Source: Lactobacillus bombicola (GTDB taxonomy: Bacteria; Bacillota; Bacilli; Lactobacillales; Lactobacillaceae). From it: a stretch of DNA of 64,000 nt. Where the stretch lies: positions 124,001-188,000 of the forward strand of contig NZ_FOMN01000004.1 in the NCBI RefSeq assembly GCF_900112665.1, given 5' to 3'. Positions 1 to 9,304 of this stretch are shown in pieces. Position numbers and translations under genes: made by a program. Below the pieces are notes generated by a model. That model saw nothing but the letters and a program-made list of their open reading frames with translations, searched no databases and was not told the DNA's origin. Numbering within the stretch: position 1 is the first letter of the stretch; every line of letters starts with the position of its first letter.

Positions 1-652
1 TTGTTACTTGCCCGTCATGAAAATGAATTACACGATTGGCAATTGGGGCAAGGGCGCTATTGTGTGTCACAATAATTACAGTGGTGCCATGGTTGCGACT
101 CATATTAGCAATTATTTGTAAAACGTTTTTCCCAGTTTGATAGTCAAGCGCTCCAGTTGGCTCATCACAAAGTAGAATTTTGGGATTTTTAGCAATGGCA
201 CGAGCAATTGCTACTCTTTGTTGCTCACCGCCAGATAATTCTGCTGGGAAATTATTAACGCGTGCTTTTAATCCCACGTCAATTAGAGTTTGAACAGGAT
301 CAAGTGCATCTGCAACAATTTCAGCAGCAAGCTCCACGTTTTCTTTAGCAGTTAAATTTTGAATTAAGTTATAAAATTGAAAAACAAAACCAATATCATT
401 GCGGCGGTAGTTGGTTAGCTGAAGCTGATTATAATTGGCAATATTTTCTCCATCAATAATTATATTTCCAGAGCTATTAGTATCCATTCCCCCTAAAATA
501 TTAAGCATAGTTGACTTGCCAGCACCAGATGCCCCTAAAATAATTGCTAGCTCACCTTTTTCAATCGAAAAGCTAACATCATTATTTGCTAAAATTTCGG
601 TGTCACCTGCTTGATAGCGTTTAATATTATGTTGAACTTCAATGTAACTCAT
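1..652 (-). CDS. ABC transporter ATP-binding protein, MacB/LolD type (3' end outside window)
   Basis: Hydrolyses ATP to drive a membrane permease, probably of the FtsX/MacB type, which would lie further left outside the window. The visible 217 residues contain the Walker A motif GASGAGKST near residue 42, a Q-loop ([10 protein letters not shown]), the ABC signature [14 protein letters not shown], Walker [13 protein letters not shown] and the H-loop region IIVTHN. The EPTGALD form and the short helical region are typical of the MacB/LolD/FtsE group, which handle peptides, lipids or antimicrobials. The start is an ATG at 652-650 behind an AAGGAT-type ribosome site. The gene follows the HAD phosphatase on the same strand with a gap of about 50 bases. 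The substrate cannot be told from this part. Confidence 0.93.
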   Translation of the reverse strand, partial: MSYIEVQHNIKRYQAGDTEILANNDVSFSIEKGELAIILGASGAGKSTMLNILGGMDTNSSGNIIIDGENIANYNQLQLTNYRRNDIGFVFQFYNLIQNLTAKENVELAAEIVADALDPVQTLIDVGLKARVNNFPAELSGGEQQRVAIARAIAKNPKILLCDEPTGALDYQTGKNVLQIIANMSRNHGTTVIIVTHNSALAPIANRVIHFHDGQVT

Positions 653-701
653 AAGATTTATCCTTCGTGTTAAAAAATATTTTTTATTTTACTAACTATA
701 T

Positions 702-1514
702 TTAAGCTAAATATTTTTCAAGTACTTGTAAAACGCCCATCTCATTGTTACTCGGTGCTTCATATTTAGCAATCTTTTTAAGACGCTCATCCCCGTTACG
801 CATAGCATAGCTTAAGCCGGCCAGTTCTATCATTTCTTTATCATTCATGCCATCACCAAAAGCGATTAGTTCTGCTGGTTTGATATTGAAATAGCGTAAA
901 AAATATTTCAAACCTTGCCCTTTGTTGACATTTGCGGGCATGACATCGATATTATCAAATCCGCTAGTTGTACAGTGAATTCTTTCGGGATTGCTTTGAT
1001 TAAATTTTCGTTCCAAGTCATTAGCCAATTCTGAGGAGCATTTCAATGTGAGTTTAGTTAAACTATCACTGGTAGGAATATCCCTTAGATCTCCAATATC
1101 AATGGCATTGGGATAAAAGAAATGCATTAAATTTTTAAATTGAATTGGCGCTTTTTTGTTAACATATGCTCGTTCTAAGCCACTGGCTGCAATATTAATT
1201 TCTGGATAATTTGTCTCAATAAAATTAATCAACTTGATTCCAGTGCGGTAAGTAAAAACATGTCGTGAAATAATTTTATTATCCTGGGTTAAAATTGAGC
1301 CATTGTCAGCGACAAAATCAATTCGATCTAAAAAGTCGTAGAAATCTCGTTGTAATCGAGAGAGGGGCCGTCCACTTGATACAATAAAGTGAACATGCTG
1401 TTTGCGTAATTTGGTTAATATTTTTTCAAAACGCTGCTGGTCAAATTGTTTGTCATCATTTTCAAAAGTCCCATCCATGTCGACTGCAACAGCTTTAAAA
1501 GGTAAAAGTGTCAT
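702..1514 (-). CDS. HAD-superfamily (Cof-type) phosphatase
   Basis: A 270-residue Cof/YidA-like HAD hydrolase, cytoplasmic, likely acting on a sugar phosphate, flavin phosphate or similar small phosphoester. Motif I is DMDGT with the nucleophile Asp12 and acid/base Asp14, motif II is the SSGRP segment near residue 47, and motif IV is GDGMNDKEM near residue 223; the C2 cap lies between. The ATG at 1514 has a good ribosome site (AAGGAG, 7 bases upstream). It lies between the permease and the ABC gene on the same strand but is separated from the permease by a terminator. Family members have broad overlapping substrates, so no substrate is claimed. Confidence 0.9.
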   Translation of the reverse strand: MTLLPFKAVAVDMDGTFENDDKQFDQQRFEKILTKLRKQHVHFIVSSGRPLSRLQRDFYDFLDRIDFVADNGSILTQDNKIISRHVFTYRTGIKLINFIETNYPEINIAASGLERAYVNKKAPIQFKNLMHFFYPNAIDIGDLRDIPTSDSLTKLTLKCSSELANDLERKFNQSNPERIHCTTSGFDNIDVMPANVNKGQGLKYFLRYFNIKPAELIAFGDGMNDKEMIELAGLSYAMRNGDERLKKIAKYEAPSNNEMGVLQVLEKYLA

Positions 1515-1568
1515 GTTTAAACTCCTTATTTTATAGTTAATAATGTCCTAATCTATATTTTAAAGCAA

Positions 1569-1600
1569 AAATAGCTTCATTTAACATAATGAAGCTATTT
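1569..1600. terminator. Rho-independent terminator (bidirectional)
   Basis: A perfect 12-bp stem (AAATAGCTTCAT / ATGAAGCTATTT) with an 8-base loop. T-rich tracts lie on both sides. It ends the permease transcript on the minus strand just before the HAD gene. Confidence 0.75.
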
Positions 1601-1621
1601 TTTGAATTTACTAATTAAATT

Positions 1622-3277
1622 TTATTTTACAGTAGGCTTTCTACGACCTATAAGCCAGCATAGCAAAACAGCCAATATAGTTTCGCTAATAATCAAGACA
1701 ATATTAATCCCCAGTTTTATTTGCCCAATAGCAATTGAGTTAATGCCAAAAAGTTTATTTTTGTCACCTAAGTATAAATCAAAAATAATTGAGCCAATAA
1801 CTAAAGTGAAAATAGTAATCCATTGGTTTCGACTAAAGGCAATGCCGTATTCTTCTTCTCTGCGCCTAATGCTTGGCAAAATGACCCCTAATCCAATTAA
1901 AACAACGACGGCAATAATATTAATAATTAGTTCGTACCACCAATAACCGCTAAATTCTTTGATGTCTTGAGGAGCAATTCCTAAAATTGTTGCAACAGCA
2001 GTTACTATTAGGAGGAATAATCCGGCTAAGTAGGCAAGTTTGTCATTTTTTAAGAAAACATAATCTGATGGGAATTTTTGCGAATTTTTTCTAATCTGCA
2101 TAAAGGAGAAGAAAATCCAACATGTCACTCCAGGAGAAATAATGCCATTTAAGTTGAGTAACCAGTTAAAAATATCATTCATATCTGGCAAAAAAATTCC
2201 TAAAAGCATGATAAAAGCTGATAAGGCAACAGTTAAAATGTAACCATTAATTGGCAAACCATTTTTGTCTTTCTTTTGCAAGAAATGAGGCATATATTTA
2301 TCGCCTGTATCTGAAATCAACATTCTAGTCATTGCATCGAGTAAAACAGCTAGCAGTGCTGCATTATAAAAGACAGAAGTCCATGCCCAAACATAAAGTA
2401 GCGTTTTGCCCCAACCATATTGGTGCCCCACCATATCAAAAACATAGTATGCACCATTCATTTTTAAATCATTAGGAATATGATAACTGTTAAAGTAAAT
2501 TCCGAGAGCAAAGGAGCCAAAAACAGTTAAAAAGATGGTCATTAAGGCCAAAGCAATCATTGCCTTGGGAAAATCTGATTTTGGCTTCTTCATTTGCGTA
2601 ACATATGGAGCAACTAATTCGCAACCATTTAACGCATAAATAAGCATAGCGATTGTTGTCCAATAATGCATGTCAAACTTAGGAATTAATGTTCGCCAGG
2701 TAAAAGGTTGAGTTGCCATATGTCCACCAGATCTTACTAGTCCAGTAAAGGCTAAAAAGACAAACATTAATGTCATAATCAACATAAGTCCACCACCAAT
2801 AGTGGATAAAACTTCCATCGATCTTGAAAAATAGTGTTCAATTACAATAAAAATAATAAACATCGCAAAGGTCATCAAAGCAAATTTTGTATTTGAAATT
2901 TGGCTTTGGAATTTTTCTGAGCCAGTTATTGCCCAACCAATATCTACAATTATTTCGTTAGCTGAATCGACAGCATAGGGAATTGATGCTGCCCAGTAAG
3001 TCCAGGCAGTAAAATAACCGAGAAATTCGCCATTAGTTCCGCGTACCCATGAAGAAAGCCCACCACCTTCATGGTCAAAAACTGATCCAAGTTGCCCAAC
3101 CATTAATGAATAGGGAATAACATAAAAAAGACACATAATAATCCATGATGTGACTACTGGCATTCCTTGGTTTTGAAAATTGTACATGATATCATCAAGA
3201 CCAATGACCGTGCAAAATGCCATTAATGTCAATATTGGCCAAGATATATATTTTTGGTTTGAATTTATTTCCTCCAC
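1622..3277 (-). CDS. APC-superfamily amino acid permease
   Basis: A polytopic membrane transporter of 551 residues with about 12-14 hydrophobic segments. The N-terminal segment (FCTVIGLDD, then a helix starting with VVTSWIIMCLFYVIPYSLMV) and the following EGGGLSSWVRG stretch match the amino acid-polyamine-organocation superfamily, closest to the glutamate/GABA-antiporter (YjeM-like) branch. It probably imports or exchanges an amino acid; which one cannot be read from the sequence. The start is a GTG at 3277 preceded by AAGGAGAT, 8-9 bases away. It diverges from yebC and is closed by the hairpin at 1569-1600, so it is probably monocistronic. Confidence 0.9.
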   Translation of the reverse strand: MEEINSNQKYISWPILTLMAFCTVIGLDDIMYNFQNQGMPVVTSWIIMCLFYVIPYSLMVGQLGSVFDHEGGGLSSWVRGTNGEFLGYFTAWTYWAASIPYAVDSANEIIVDIGWAITGSEKFQSQISNTKFALMTFAMFIIFIVIEHYFSRSMEVLSTIGGGLMLIMTLMFVFLAFTGLVRSGGHMATQPFTWRTLIPKFDMHYWTTIAMLIYALNGCELVAPYVTQMKKPKSDFPKAMIALALMTIFLTVFGSFALGIYFNSYHIPNDLKMNGAYYVFDMVGHQYGWGKTLLYVWAWTSVFYNAALLAVLLDAMTRMLISDTGDKYMPHFLQKKDKNGLPINGYILTVALSAFIMLLGIFLPDMNDIFNWLLNLNGIISPGVTCWIFFSFMQIRKNSQKFPSDYVFLKNDKLAYLAGLFLLIVTAVATILGIAPQDIKEFSGYWWYELIINIIAVVVLIGLGVILPSIRRREEEYGIAFSRNQWITIFTLVIGSIIFDLYLGDKNKLFGINSIAIGQIKLGINIVLIISETILAVLLCWLIGRRKPTVK

Positions 3278-3409
3278 TTAAACTATCTCCTTTTATAATA
3301 ATCAATGTTCTCATTTTACTAATTAAAAAGAATATTGACTAGATAAAATTATAATTTCTTAGCTAATAAGGCAAAAATATAAAAAAATGTGCTTAATCAA
3401 TTGCTGGTA

Positions 3410-3438
3410 TTGAATTTTATTAGTCTATGCGGTAAGAT
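3410..3438 (+). promoter_or_regulatory. Putative sigma-A promoter of yebC
   Basis: TTGAAT at 3410-3415 and TAAGAT at 3433-3438 are separated by 17 bases, about 40 bases upstream of the yebC start. Confidence 0.5.
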
Positions 3439-3477
3439 TATATCGTTAAATATGATGAAAAAGAAAGAAGGATTCTC

Positions 3478-4203
3478 ATGTCAGGACATTCAAAATGGCA
3501 CAATATTCAAGGCCGCAAGAATGCGCAAGACGCAAAAAGAGGTAAGATTTTCCAAAAATTATCTCGTGAAATATATATGGCTGCAAAGAATGGTGGTCCT
3601 GACCCTTCCGGAAATCCTAATTTGCGGATGGTAATGGATAAGGCACATGCAAATAATATGCCTAAGACCAATATTGACCGCGCACTTAAAAAGGCTGAAG
3701 GTAATTCAGATGAGCACTATGATGAGATTACTTATGAAGGCTATGCTCCAGGTGGTGTTGCTGTTTTTGTTGAAGCTTTAACTGATAACAAAAATAGGAC
3801 AGCTTCTAGTGTGAGAGTGGCTTTCACGCGTAATGGTGGTTCACTTGGTGCAACAGGTTCAGTTGCCTACATGTTTAACCGTAAGGGTTATATTGTAATT
3901 GATCGCACAACTACTGATGCTGATGAAGATCAGATGTTACTTGATGTGATGGATGCTGGTGGTGAAGATTTACAAACTAGTGCTGAAGCTTATGAAATTT
4001 ATACTGATGCTAAGCAGTTTGCCCAAGTTAGGGATGCCCTGGAAAAGGCAGGTTATAAACTGGCTGATGCTGAATTAACTATGATTCCAGAAAATACAAC
4101 TCCTGTACCAGAAGATAAGAAGGAACAATTTGATAATCTGGTTGAAGCTTTAGAAGATGATGATGACGTGCAGAACGTTTATACAGCAGCTAGTGAAGAA
4201 TAG
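3478..4203 (+). CDS. yebC: YebC/PmpR family regulator (TACO1 family)
   Basis: A 241-residue cytoplasmic protein of the conserved YebC family. The diagnostic N-terminus [20 protein letters not shown] is present, followed by [12 protein letters not shown] and the acidic middle and C-terminal domains. Members are described both as DNA-binding regulators (PmpR) and, more recently, as translation factors that help ribosomes through difficult motifs; the sequence does not separate the two. The ATG has a GAAGGA ribosome site. It is monocistronic, with its own promoter at 3410-3438 and a strong terminator directly downstream. An overlapping frame starting at 3389 is spurious. Confidence 0.96.
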   Translation: MSGHSKWHNIQGRKNAQDAKRGKIFQKLSREIYMAAKNGGPDPSGNPNLRMVMDKAHANNMPKTNIDRALKKAEGNSDEHYDEITYEGYAPGGVAVFVEALTDNKNRTASSVRVAFTRNGGSLGATGSVAYMFNRKGYIVIDRTTTDADEDQMLLDVMDAGGEDLQTSAEAYEIYTDAKQFAQVRDALEKAGYKLADAELTMIPENTTPVPEDKKEQFDNLVEALEDDDDVQNVYTAASEE

Positions 4204-4222
4204 GATTAATTAAGTAAGTTAG

Positions 4223-4256
4223 AAAGACCTTGAGCAATTATTTGCTCAAGGTCTTT
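4223..4256 (+). terminator. Rho-independent terminator after yebC
   Basis: A perfect 15-bp stem (AAAGACCTTGAGCAA and its complement) with a 4-base loop that runs into a T tract. Confidence 0.88.
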
Positions 4257-4363
4257 TTGTTTAAATTACCTTAATTTGTAGTATAAACGATTTATTTTTA
4301 CATTTATATACATAATAGTTCGCCTTTTGCTTGAAAAAAAGTAAATTATTTAAATTTTTATAA

Positions 4364-4396
4364 TATAATTCGTAATATACATGGTATAATTCGTAA
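4364..4396 (+). repeat. Pair of direct repeats, possible operator of the nucleoside operon
   Basis: TATAATTCGTAA occurs exactly twice, at 4364-4375 and 4385-4396, with a 21-base period (two helical turns). The copies lie about 80-110 bases upstream of the nucleoside hydrolase in an otherwise non-coding, very AT-rich gap (4261-4472). Each contains TATAAT, so they may also overlap the promoter -10 region. No known operator is recognised. Confidence 0.4.
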
Positions 4397-4472
4397 ATAT
4401 CAATTGTTGAAAATTTATATTTTCTTAATAAAAAGCTCACAATATGAGTTATAAGGCTAAGGAGGCTATTGA

Positions 4473-5393
4473 ATGAAGAAACCTATAATTTTGAGTACAG
4501 ATCCTGGTATTGATGATGCTGTGGCAATTGCAATTTTATTGTTTAGCAAACAATTGGATGTTAAATTGATTGCTGCAGCTGCAGGAAATGTTGGAATTGA
4601 TCAAACTTTAAATAATGTTTTGAAGCTTGAAACATTATTTAAAAAAGAAATTCCAGTTGTACCAGGCTGTAGTCGTGCACTAATTAAGCACCCAATCGAT
4701 GCAGTAGCAGTTCATGGAAAATCTGGTATGGATGGTTATGACTTTCCTGAGCCTAATCAGGATCTTATTCTTGAAAATAAAATAGCCCCAGTAGCATTTC
4801 ACGAAGTTGTGACTGCAACGAAAAATAAAGTAACACTTGTAGGAATAGCTCCTTTAACTGATATTGCTTTATATCTCCGTCTTTATCCTGAAGACTTTAG
4901 CCAAATTGAAGAAATAATAATTATGGGAGGTAGTATTGGCAGAGGTAATTATGGTATTTTTTCAGAATTTAATATTGCCAGCGATCCAGAAGCAGCTAAA
5001 ATTGTTTTTGAAAGTGGATTAAAAATTCGTGTGGCACCGTTAGAATTGGGGATGCAAGCAAAAATTAAACCAGAAATTAGTGAAAAAATCAAAAATTTGG
5101 GTAAAGTTGGTGCAATGTTTTATAGCTTATTTAAACGTTATCGTGGAGGTAGTTTTGCGACTGGATTAAAAATTTATGATGCTCTAGCAGTTGCAATGTT
5201 GCTACAACCAGATATGTTTGAATTTGTAGCAACTCACGTTGAAATAGTGACGCAAGCAGGATTTACTTATGGCGCGTCTCTAATGGACTTTAATAATAAG
5301 TTACAACAATCTAATAATGCTTTGATTGGTACTAAGGTAGATGTTGACCAATTTATTGAGTGGTTTATAAATGCTCTAAAAAAGGCTTGCTAA
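4473..5393 (+). CDS. Inosine/uridine-preferring nucleoside hydrolase family protein
   Basis: Cleaves the N-glycosidic bond of ribonucleosides to free base and ribose in the cytoplasm (family IunH/RihA-C). The 306-residue length is typical. The calcium-binding N-terminal motif is visible as STDPGIDDAVAIA (residues 8-20), followed by AGNVGIDQTLNN, VHGKSGMDGY, and MGGSIGRGN, a segment usually involved in substrate contact; ASDPEAA follows. The ATG sits behind AAGGAGG. The next gene begins 11 bases after the stop, so this forms an operon with a DcuC-like permease, suggesting the permease brings in its substrate or exports a product. Base preference is not predictable from sequence. Confidence 0.92.
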   Translation: MKKPIILSTDPGIDDAVAIAILLFSKQLDVKLIAAAAGNVGIDQTLNNVLKLETLFKKEIPVVPGCSRALIKHPIDAVAVHGKSGMDGYDFPEPNQDLILENKIAPVAFHEVVTATKNKVTLVGIAPLTDIALYLRLYPEDFSQIEEIIIMGGSIGRGNYGIFSEFNIASDPEAAKIVFESGLKIRVAPLELGMQAKIKPEISEKIKNLGKVGAMFYSLFKRYRGGSFATGLKIYDALAVAMLLQPDMFEFVATHVEIVTQAGFTYGASLMDFNNKLQQSNNALIGTKVDVDQFIEWFINALKKAC

Positions 5394-5404
5394 GGAGAGA
5401 TAAA

Positions 5405-6811
5405 ATGAATCAGCTTATTGCAGTTATTTTGACGCTATTGTCAGTAATAGTTTTAGTTTACATGTTATCTAAAAAAATGGATATTAAAATTGTATTATTT
5501 GCACTTGGGTTAGTTTTATTGTACTGCGGCGTCTTTATGGGGAATAAGATTAGCCTATTACAGCCAGTTGCCAATCAATTGTTACAGCCAATTCAAGTGA
5601 TTATTGATCAATTTACAACGACTTTGTCGCAAGCAGGATTTGTTATTTTGCTACTGGCTGGATATAGTTCGTATATGACTTGTATTGGAGCTAATAATGT
5701 AACCATTGGTGGTTTAACTTCGACAATGAAAGGAATTAAATCAGTATACTTATTAGTGCCAATTGTTTTTCTAATGGGAAATATCCTTTCTTTGGTAGTT
5801 CCCAGTGCTGCTAACTTGGCAATTATCTTATTGGCAACACTATATCCTGTTTTGCGGACAGCGGGAATGAGTCGCTTAACTGCCGCAGCTGTAATTGCTA
5901 CTACTGCAACGATTATTCCCACTCCACTTGGTTCTGATAATGTCGCAATTGCTGCAGCTTTAAAAATGTCAGTAACGCAATACGTATTTAGTTATCATGC
6001 TTTAATTTCAATTCCAACCTTGTTGTTAATGGCAATTGTTCATTATTTTTGGCAAAAACATGAGGATAAAAAAGATGGTCAAGGTCTCAGTTATCAAGCA
6101 GAATTGGCTCAATATGGGTTAAAAGATGATGATAAACAACAAACCCAAGTGGTTGGCAGTAAGTTTGTTCGCTTTATTTACGGGCTACTGCCTTTATTGC
6201 CAATTATTATTTTAATAATAGATTTTATTTTTAATGTTACTCAAGGTCGAAATTTAACGATGAATGTGCAATCAGTGACTATTATTAGTTGGATTGTGGC
6301 GATTATAATTGAGTTAATTAATAAAAAAGATACCAAGCAAGTTTTAAACGATACCAATACCTTTATTAAGGGAATGGGTAATGCCATGGGGATTGTTGTT
6401 TTGTTAATTGCAGCTCAAACTTATGTACAGGGGTTAAATGCTGTGGGAATTATGACCATAATTCAAAAGTTAATGACTAATATTCATGGTGCTGGCATTT
6501 TATTGCCATTAATAATGGTAATCTTGACCGCAATAATTGTCCTATTAAGTGGTAGTGGGCTAGCTCTTATCTTTGCCCTTATTCCGCTGATTGTTCCATT
6601 AGCCAAGTCAGCCGGAATTGAGCCCCAGCAATTAGCAGTACCACTACAGTTGGCTGGTAATTTGTTGCGGGCAGTTTCACCAGTAGCTGCGGTAATTTTA
6701 ATTGTGTCTGGAGCAACACATTTAGAACCAGGTCAAATTATCCGCCGTACAGCTGTACCAATGATTAGTGGTGTCTTGATTATGCTGGTTTTATCATTTT
6801 GCCTACTATAA
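5405..6811 (+). CDS. DcuC-family (YfcC/DcuC-like) permease
   Basis: A 468-residue membrane protein with about 12 transmembrane segments. The GYSSYMTCIGANN stretch (near residue 96) matches the DcuC family of anaerobic C4-dicarboxylate carriers, and the SGSGLALIFALIPLIVPLA and VSPVAAVILIVSGA blocks support this. A frame open from 5360 overlaps the hydrolase; the ATG at 5405 is preferred because AAGGAGAG lies directly upstream and the first helix begins there. Its tight coupling to the nucleoside hydrolase (11-base gap) makes a nucleoside or related substrate more likely than fumarate/succinate; this is inference. A terminator follows at 6850-6881. Confidence 0.82.
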   Translation: MNQLIAVILTLLSVIVLVYMLSKKMDIKIVLFALGLVLLYCGVFMGNKISLLQPVANQLLQPIQVIIDQFTTTLSQAGFVILLLAGYSSYMTCIGANNVTIGGLTSTMKGIKSVYLLVPIVFLMGNILSLVVPSAANLAIILLATLYPVLRTAGMSRLTAAAVIATTATIIPTPLGSDNVAIAAALKMSVTQYVFSYHALISIPTLLLMAIVHYFWQKHEDKKDGQGLSYQAELAQYGLKDDDKQQTQVVGSKFVRFIYGLLPLLPIIILIIDFIFNVTQGRNLTMNVQSVTIISWIVAIIIELINKKDTKQVLNDTNTFIKGMGNAMGIVVLLIAAQTYVQGLNAVGIMTIIQKLMTNIHGAGILLPLIMVILTAIIVLLSGSGLALIFALIPLIVPLAKSAGIEPQQLAVPLQLAGNLLRAVSPVAAVILIVSGATHLEPGQIIRRTAVPMISGVLIMLVLSFCLL

Positions 6812-6849
6812 ATAAAGTAAATGAAATTTAAAAATTAAATCTTAATAAG

Positions 6850-6881
6850 AACGCAAAGCATAGTTTACTGTGATTTGCGTT
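6850..6881 (+). terminator. Terminator after the nucleoside hydrolase/DcuC operon
   Basis: AACGCAAA pairs with TTTGCGTT and the helix continues inward with G-U pairs to a short loop; TTTTATTATTTTTT follows. Confidence 0.75.
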
Positions 6882-6997
6882 TTTATTATTTTTTGAGTTT
6901 GGTTAAACAATTTTATACACTACTAAAAAATTATAATCTCGGCAAACAATTTTTTCTTTTTTGCGTATTTAATATTGACACAAAAAAGGAGGTTTTT

Positions 6998-7972
6998 ATG
7001 CAAATCAAGCAAGTGGTTAACTCATTAATTGAAGCAGCAATTATAGCTCATGCCAGTGATCTATTTTTTTTGGTGCGAAGGACAAAGTTAGTTGTCAACT
7101 TGCGTACTACTGATGGAATTACTAGCCAAGCTGATTTTACGGTTAACGAAGGGATGGAGATTATAAATTATTTAAAATTTATAGCTCAAATGGATATTGC
7201 AGAACATCGGCGACCACAGGTAGGAGCATTCGAATATCCTTATCAAGGAAAAAATTATTTTTTGCGCTTATCAAGCATCGGTGATTTTAACGATTATGAA
7301 TCTTTGGTTATTAGAATTATTTATCAAATTGACCATAGTAATTATTTTTTTCCAAATCAAATTGAACATTTAAAAATGCTAACACATCAACGTGGCTTAA
7401 TAGTTACAAGTGGTCCCACAGGTTCAGGTAAGACTACGACAATGTATAAATTGGCTAAATATGTAGGGCAAAAGCAAATGGTAATGACAATAGAGGATCC
7501 TGTCGAAATTCATGAAGCTAGTTTTTTGCAAACACAGGTTAATTTAAATGCTGAAATCACATATTCAAGTTTATTAGAAGCCGCGTTAAGACATCGCCCA
7601 GATATTTTAATTATTGGGGAGATAAGGAATGAAAAAACTGCTCGCTTGGCGATTGATGCTGCTTTAAGTGGGCATTTGGTATTTGCAACTGTGCATGCTA
7701 AAAGTACTTTGCAAACGATTCTGCGACTTGAAAGTCTACATGTCAATATTAATGAACTTTATAATTGCATAACAGCAGTTTGTTATCAGCGCCTTTTACC
7801 GACTAAGGATCACTTATCTTGTTTAATGGATATTGCTAGTGGGGAATTCTTACAAGAACAGCTTACTTGTAAAAAGCGTAAAGAATATATTAGCTGGTAT
7901 GAAAATCTAAGTGAATTAAAAGAAAAGGGTGAAATTAGTGCGCAAGTATTTGAACAATTTAAGAAAGGATAA
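6998..7972 (+). CDS. comGA: ComGA, competence pilus assembly ATPase
   Basis: Secretion-type ATPase that powers assembly of the transformation pseudopilus at the inner face of the membrane. The 324-residue protein has Walker A GPTGSGKTTT near residue 146, the Asp box/Walker B DILIIGEIRN, and the C-terminal HAKST segment of the PilB/GspE family. An open frame extends upstream to a TTG at 6875, but the ATG at 6998 has a near-perfect AAGGAGG site and matches the family N-terminus. It is the first gene of a seven-gene comG operon (6998-10586) whose members overlap or abut. No clear competence sigma-factor box was identified upstream. Confidence 0.95.
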   Translation: MQIKQVVNSLIEAAIIAHASDLFFLVRRTKLVVNLRTTDGITSQADFTVNEGMEIINYLKFIAQMDIAEHRRPQVGAFEYPYQGKNYFLRLSSIGDFNDYESLVIRIIYQIDHSNYFFPNQIEHLKMLTHQRGLIVTSGPTGSGKTTTMYKLAKYVGQKQMVMTIEDPVEIHEASFLQTQVNLNAEITYSSLLEAALRHRPDILIIGEIRNEKTARLAIDAALSGHLVFATVHAKSTLQTILRLESLHVNINELYNCITAVCYQRLLPTKDHLSCLMDIASGEFLQEQLTCKKRKEYISWYENLSELKEKGEISAQVFEQFKKG

Positions 7973-8942
7973 GTTGACACAAGAGCAACGATTAAATTTT
8001 CTTGATTACTTACATCATAGTTTAGCTAACGGTTTTTCATTAAATGCTAGCTTAGAGTTAATGCCAATATTATGGCCAAGTCGTAAGAATTTAATTGATA
8101 AGTTATATCAGAAAGTTCAAGCAGGAAATAAATTGAGTAATTTAATGCTTAAACTTGGTTTTTCAAAAACAGTAGTGACGCAAATTGATCTTGCTTTAGA
8201 ACAAGGCAGTTTAGTAGAATGCTTGTCGCAGTTAGCTACACTAAATCGCTTAAAATGTGAACAAGAAAAGAAATTGAAGACGGAATTGTCTTATCCTTTT
8301 GTATTAGTAGTAATGATGATTTTATTGTTATTTTTTATGCAAACTTTCGTTTCAAACCAGTTTGCCAATTCTGATGAACACACAGGTGATCTCATGCTGT
8401 TGGGGCTATTATTCTTAAGTTTGGGCTTTGTATATTATCTGATACGAGTCTTAATGTTATTAAAAAAGCAGGATTACCATTCTTTGTATAAATTAGCTCA
8501 TTACCCAGTCATTGGTTCGTTAGTTAAACTCTATGTAAAATATTTGTTAATTTATGATGTGGGACTTCTGTTAGCAAGTGGTTTTTCTTTACAAAAAATA
8601 TGTGAGTATGCTGAAAATCAAGAGCAAGGCTCGCTTCAGCAGTTTATAGGTGAGAAAATAGCTAGTCAGCTCAATTCTGGTAAAAAACTAGCTGACATAA
8701 TTGTCCAGGAATATTTCTTACCCGATGAATTATTATTGTTATTGCAGGTAGGATCAAAAAAAGCAGATTTGAGCCAACGTTGCCTTTTATTGGGACGTAC
8801 TTTATTTTCAGATTTGACAAGTGATATTGAAAAATTGATTGTTAATGTCCAGCCATTCTGCTTTATTCTAATTGGGTTATGTATTATTGGGATGTATTTA
8901 AAACTATTGTTGCCAATGTATGCAATGATGCAAAATATTTGA
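7929..8942 (+). CDS. comGB: ComGB, competence pilus platform membrane protein
   Basis: Polytopic platform protein (GspF/PilC family) on which the ComGA ATPase acts. It has the family layout: a cytoplasmic helical domain (LDYLHHSLANGFSLNASLEL), a first transmembrane segment around residues 120-140, a second near 155-175, a repeated cytoplasmic domain and a final C-terminal helix (residues 308-328). It overlaps comGA. The start is uncertain: GTG at 7929, GTG at 7938 (better spacing from GAAAAGGG) or TTG at 7974 just after the comGA stop. The upstream GTGs are favoured because they keep the basic N-terminus seen in the family. Confidence 0.92.
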   Translation: MKLVRKYLNNLRKDKLTQEQRLNFLDYLHHSLANGFSLNASLELMPILWPSRKNLIDKLYQKVQAGNKLSNLMLKLGFSKTVVTQIDLALEQGSLVECLSQLATLNRLKCEQEKKLKTELSYPFVLVVMMILLLFFMQTFVSNQFANSDEHTGDLMLLGLLFLSLGFVYYLIRVLMLLKKQDYHSLYKLAHYPVIGSLVKLYVKYLLIYDVGLLLASGFSLQKICEYAENQEQGSLQQFIGEKIASQLNSGKKLADIIVQEYFLPDELLLLLQVGSKKADLSQRCLLLGRTLFSDLTSDIEKLIVNVQPFCFILIGLCIIGMYLKLLLPMYAMMQNI

Positions 8943-8953
8943 GGTGAATTGTA

Positions 8954-9304
8954 ATGAAAAACAGAATTAAAAAACATCTTTTAGATATTATTACTAAAGC
9001 TGAAAAGCCTCAGGGCTTTACTTTAATTGAAATGGTAGTAGTTATTGCAATTATTGTGATGCTATTAATTATAATTGCTCCTAATTTGACTAAGCAAAAA
9101 GAAAGTGCCAGTGAAAGAACTGATGATGCTTTTAAAACTACTTTACAAACACAAGTTAATCTTTATGAAGATGATAAAGATCGTAATGGTAAAGAAATAA
9201 ATTTTAAAAATATGTTTGATGATGGCTATTTGACCAAGAAGCAACTTGATAAAGCTAAAAATTATGTGGTATCTAATGGTGTGGTTGAAAAGAATTCGAA
9301 TTAG
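8954..9304 (+). CDS. comGC: ComGC, major competence pseudopilin
   Basis: Major subunit of the competence pilus, processed by the ComC/PilD prepilin peptidase and assembled outside the membrane. The 116-residue precursor has a basic leader of about 21 residues, the cleavage motif QGFTLIEMVVV (cut before Phe) and a hydrophobic helix VVVIAIIVMLLIIIAPNL, followed by a short globular domain. The ATG at 8954 has GAGGTG upstream. It lies 11 bases after comGB and its end overlaps comGD, as is usual for comG operons. Confidence 0.96.
   Translation: MKNRIKKHLLDIITKAEKPQGFTLIEMVVVIAIIVMLLIIIAPNLTKQKESASERTDDAFKTTLQTQVNLYEDDKDRNGKEINFKNMFDDGYLTKKQLDKAKNYVVSNGVVEKNSN

Noticed and set aside
3389-3634. Frame of 81 codons overlapping yebC
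   Set aside because: It has no ribosome site and overlaps the well-conserved yebC frame.
4261-4472. Purine riboswitch before the nucleoside hydrolase
   Set aside because: No conserved riboswitch core or terminator/antiterminator pair is visible; only the direct repeats stand out.
6875-6997. N-terminal extension of ComGA from a TTG at 6875
   Set aside because: It would start inside the preceding terminator, whereas ATG 6998 has an ideal ribosome site.
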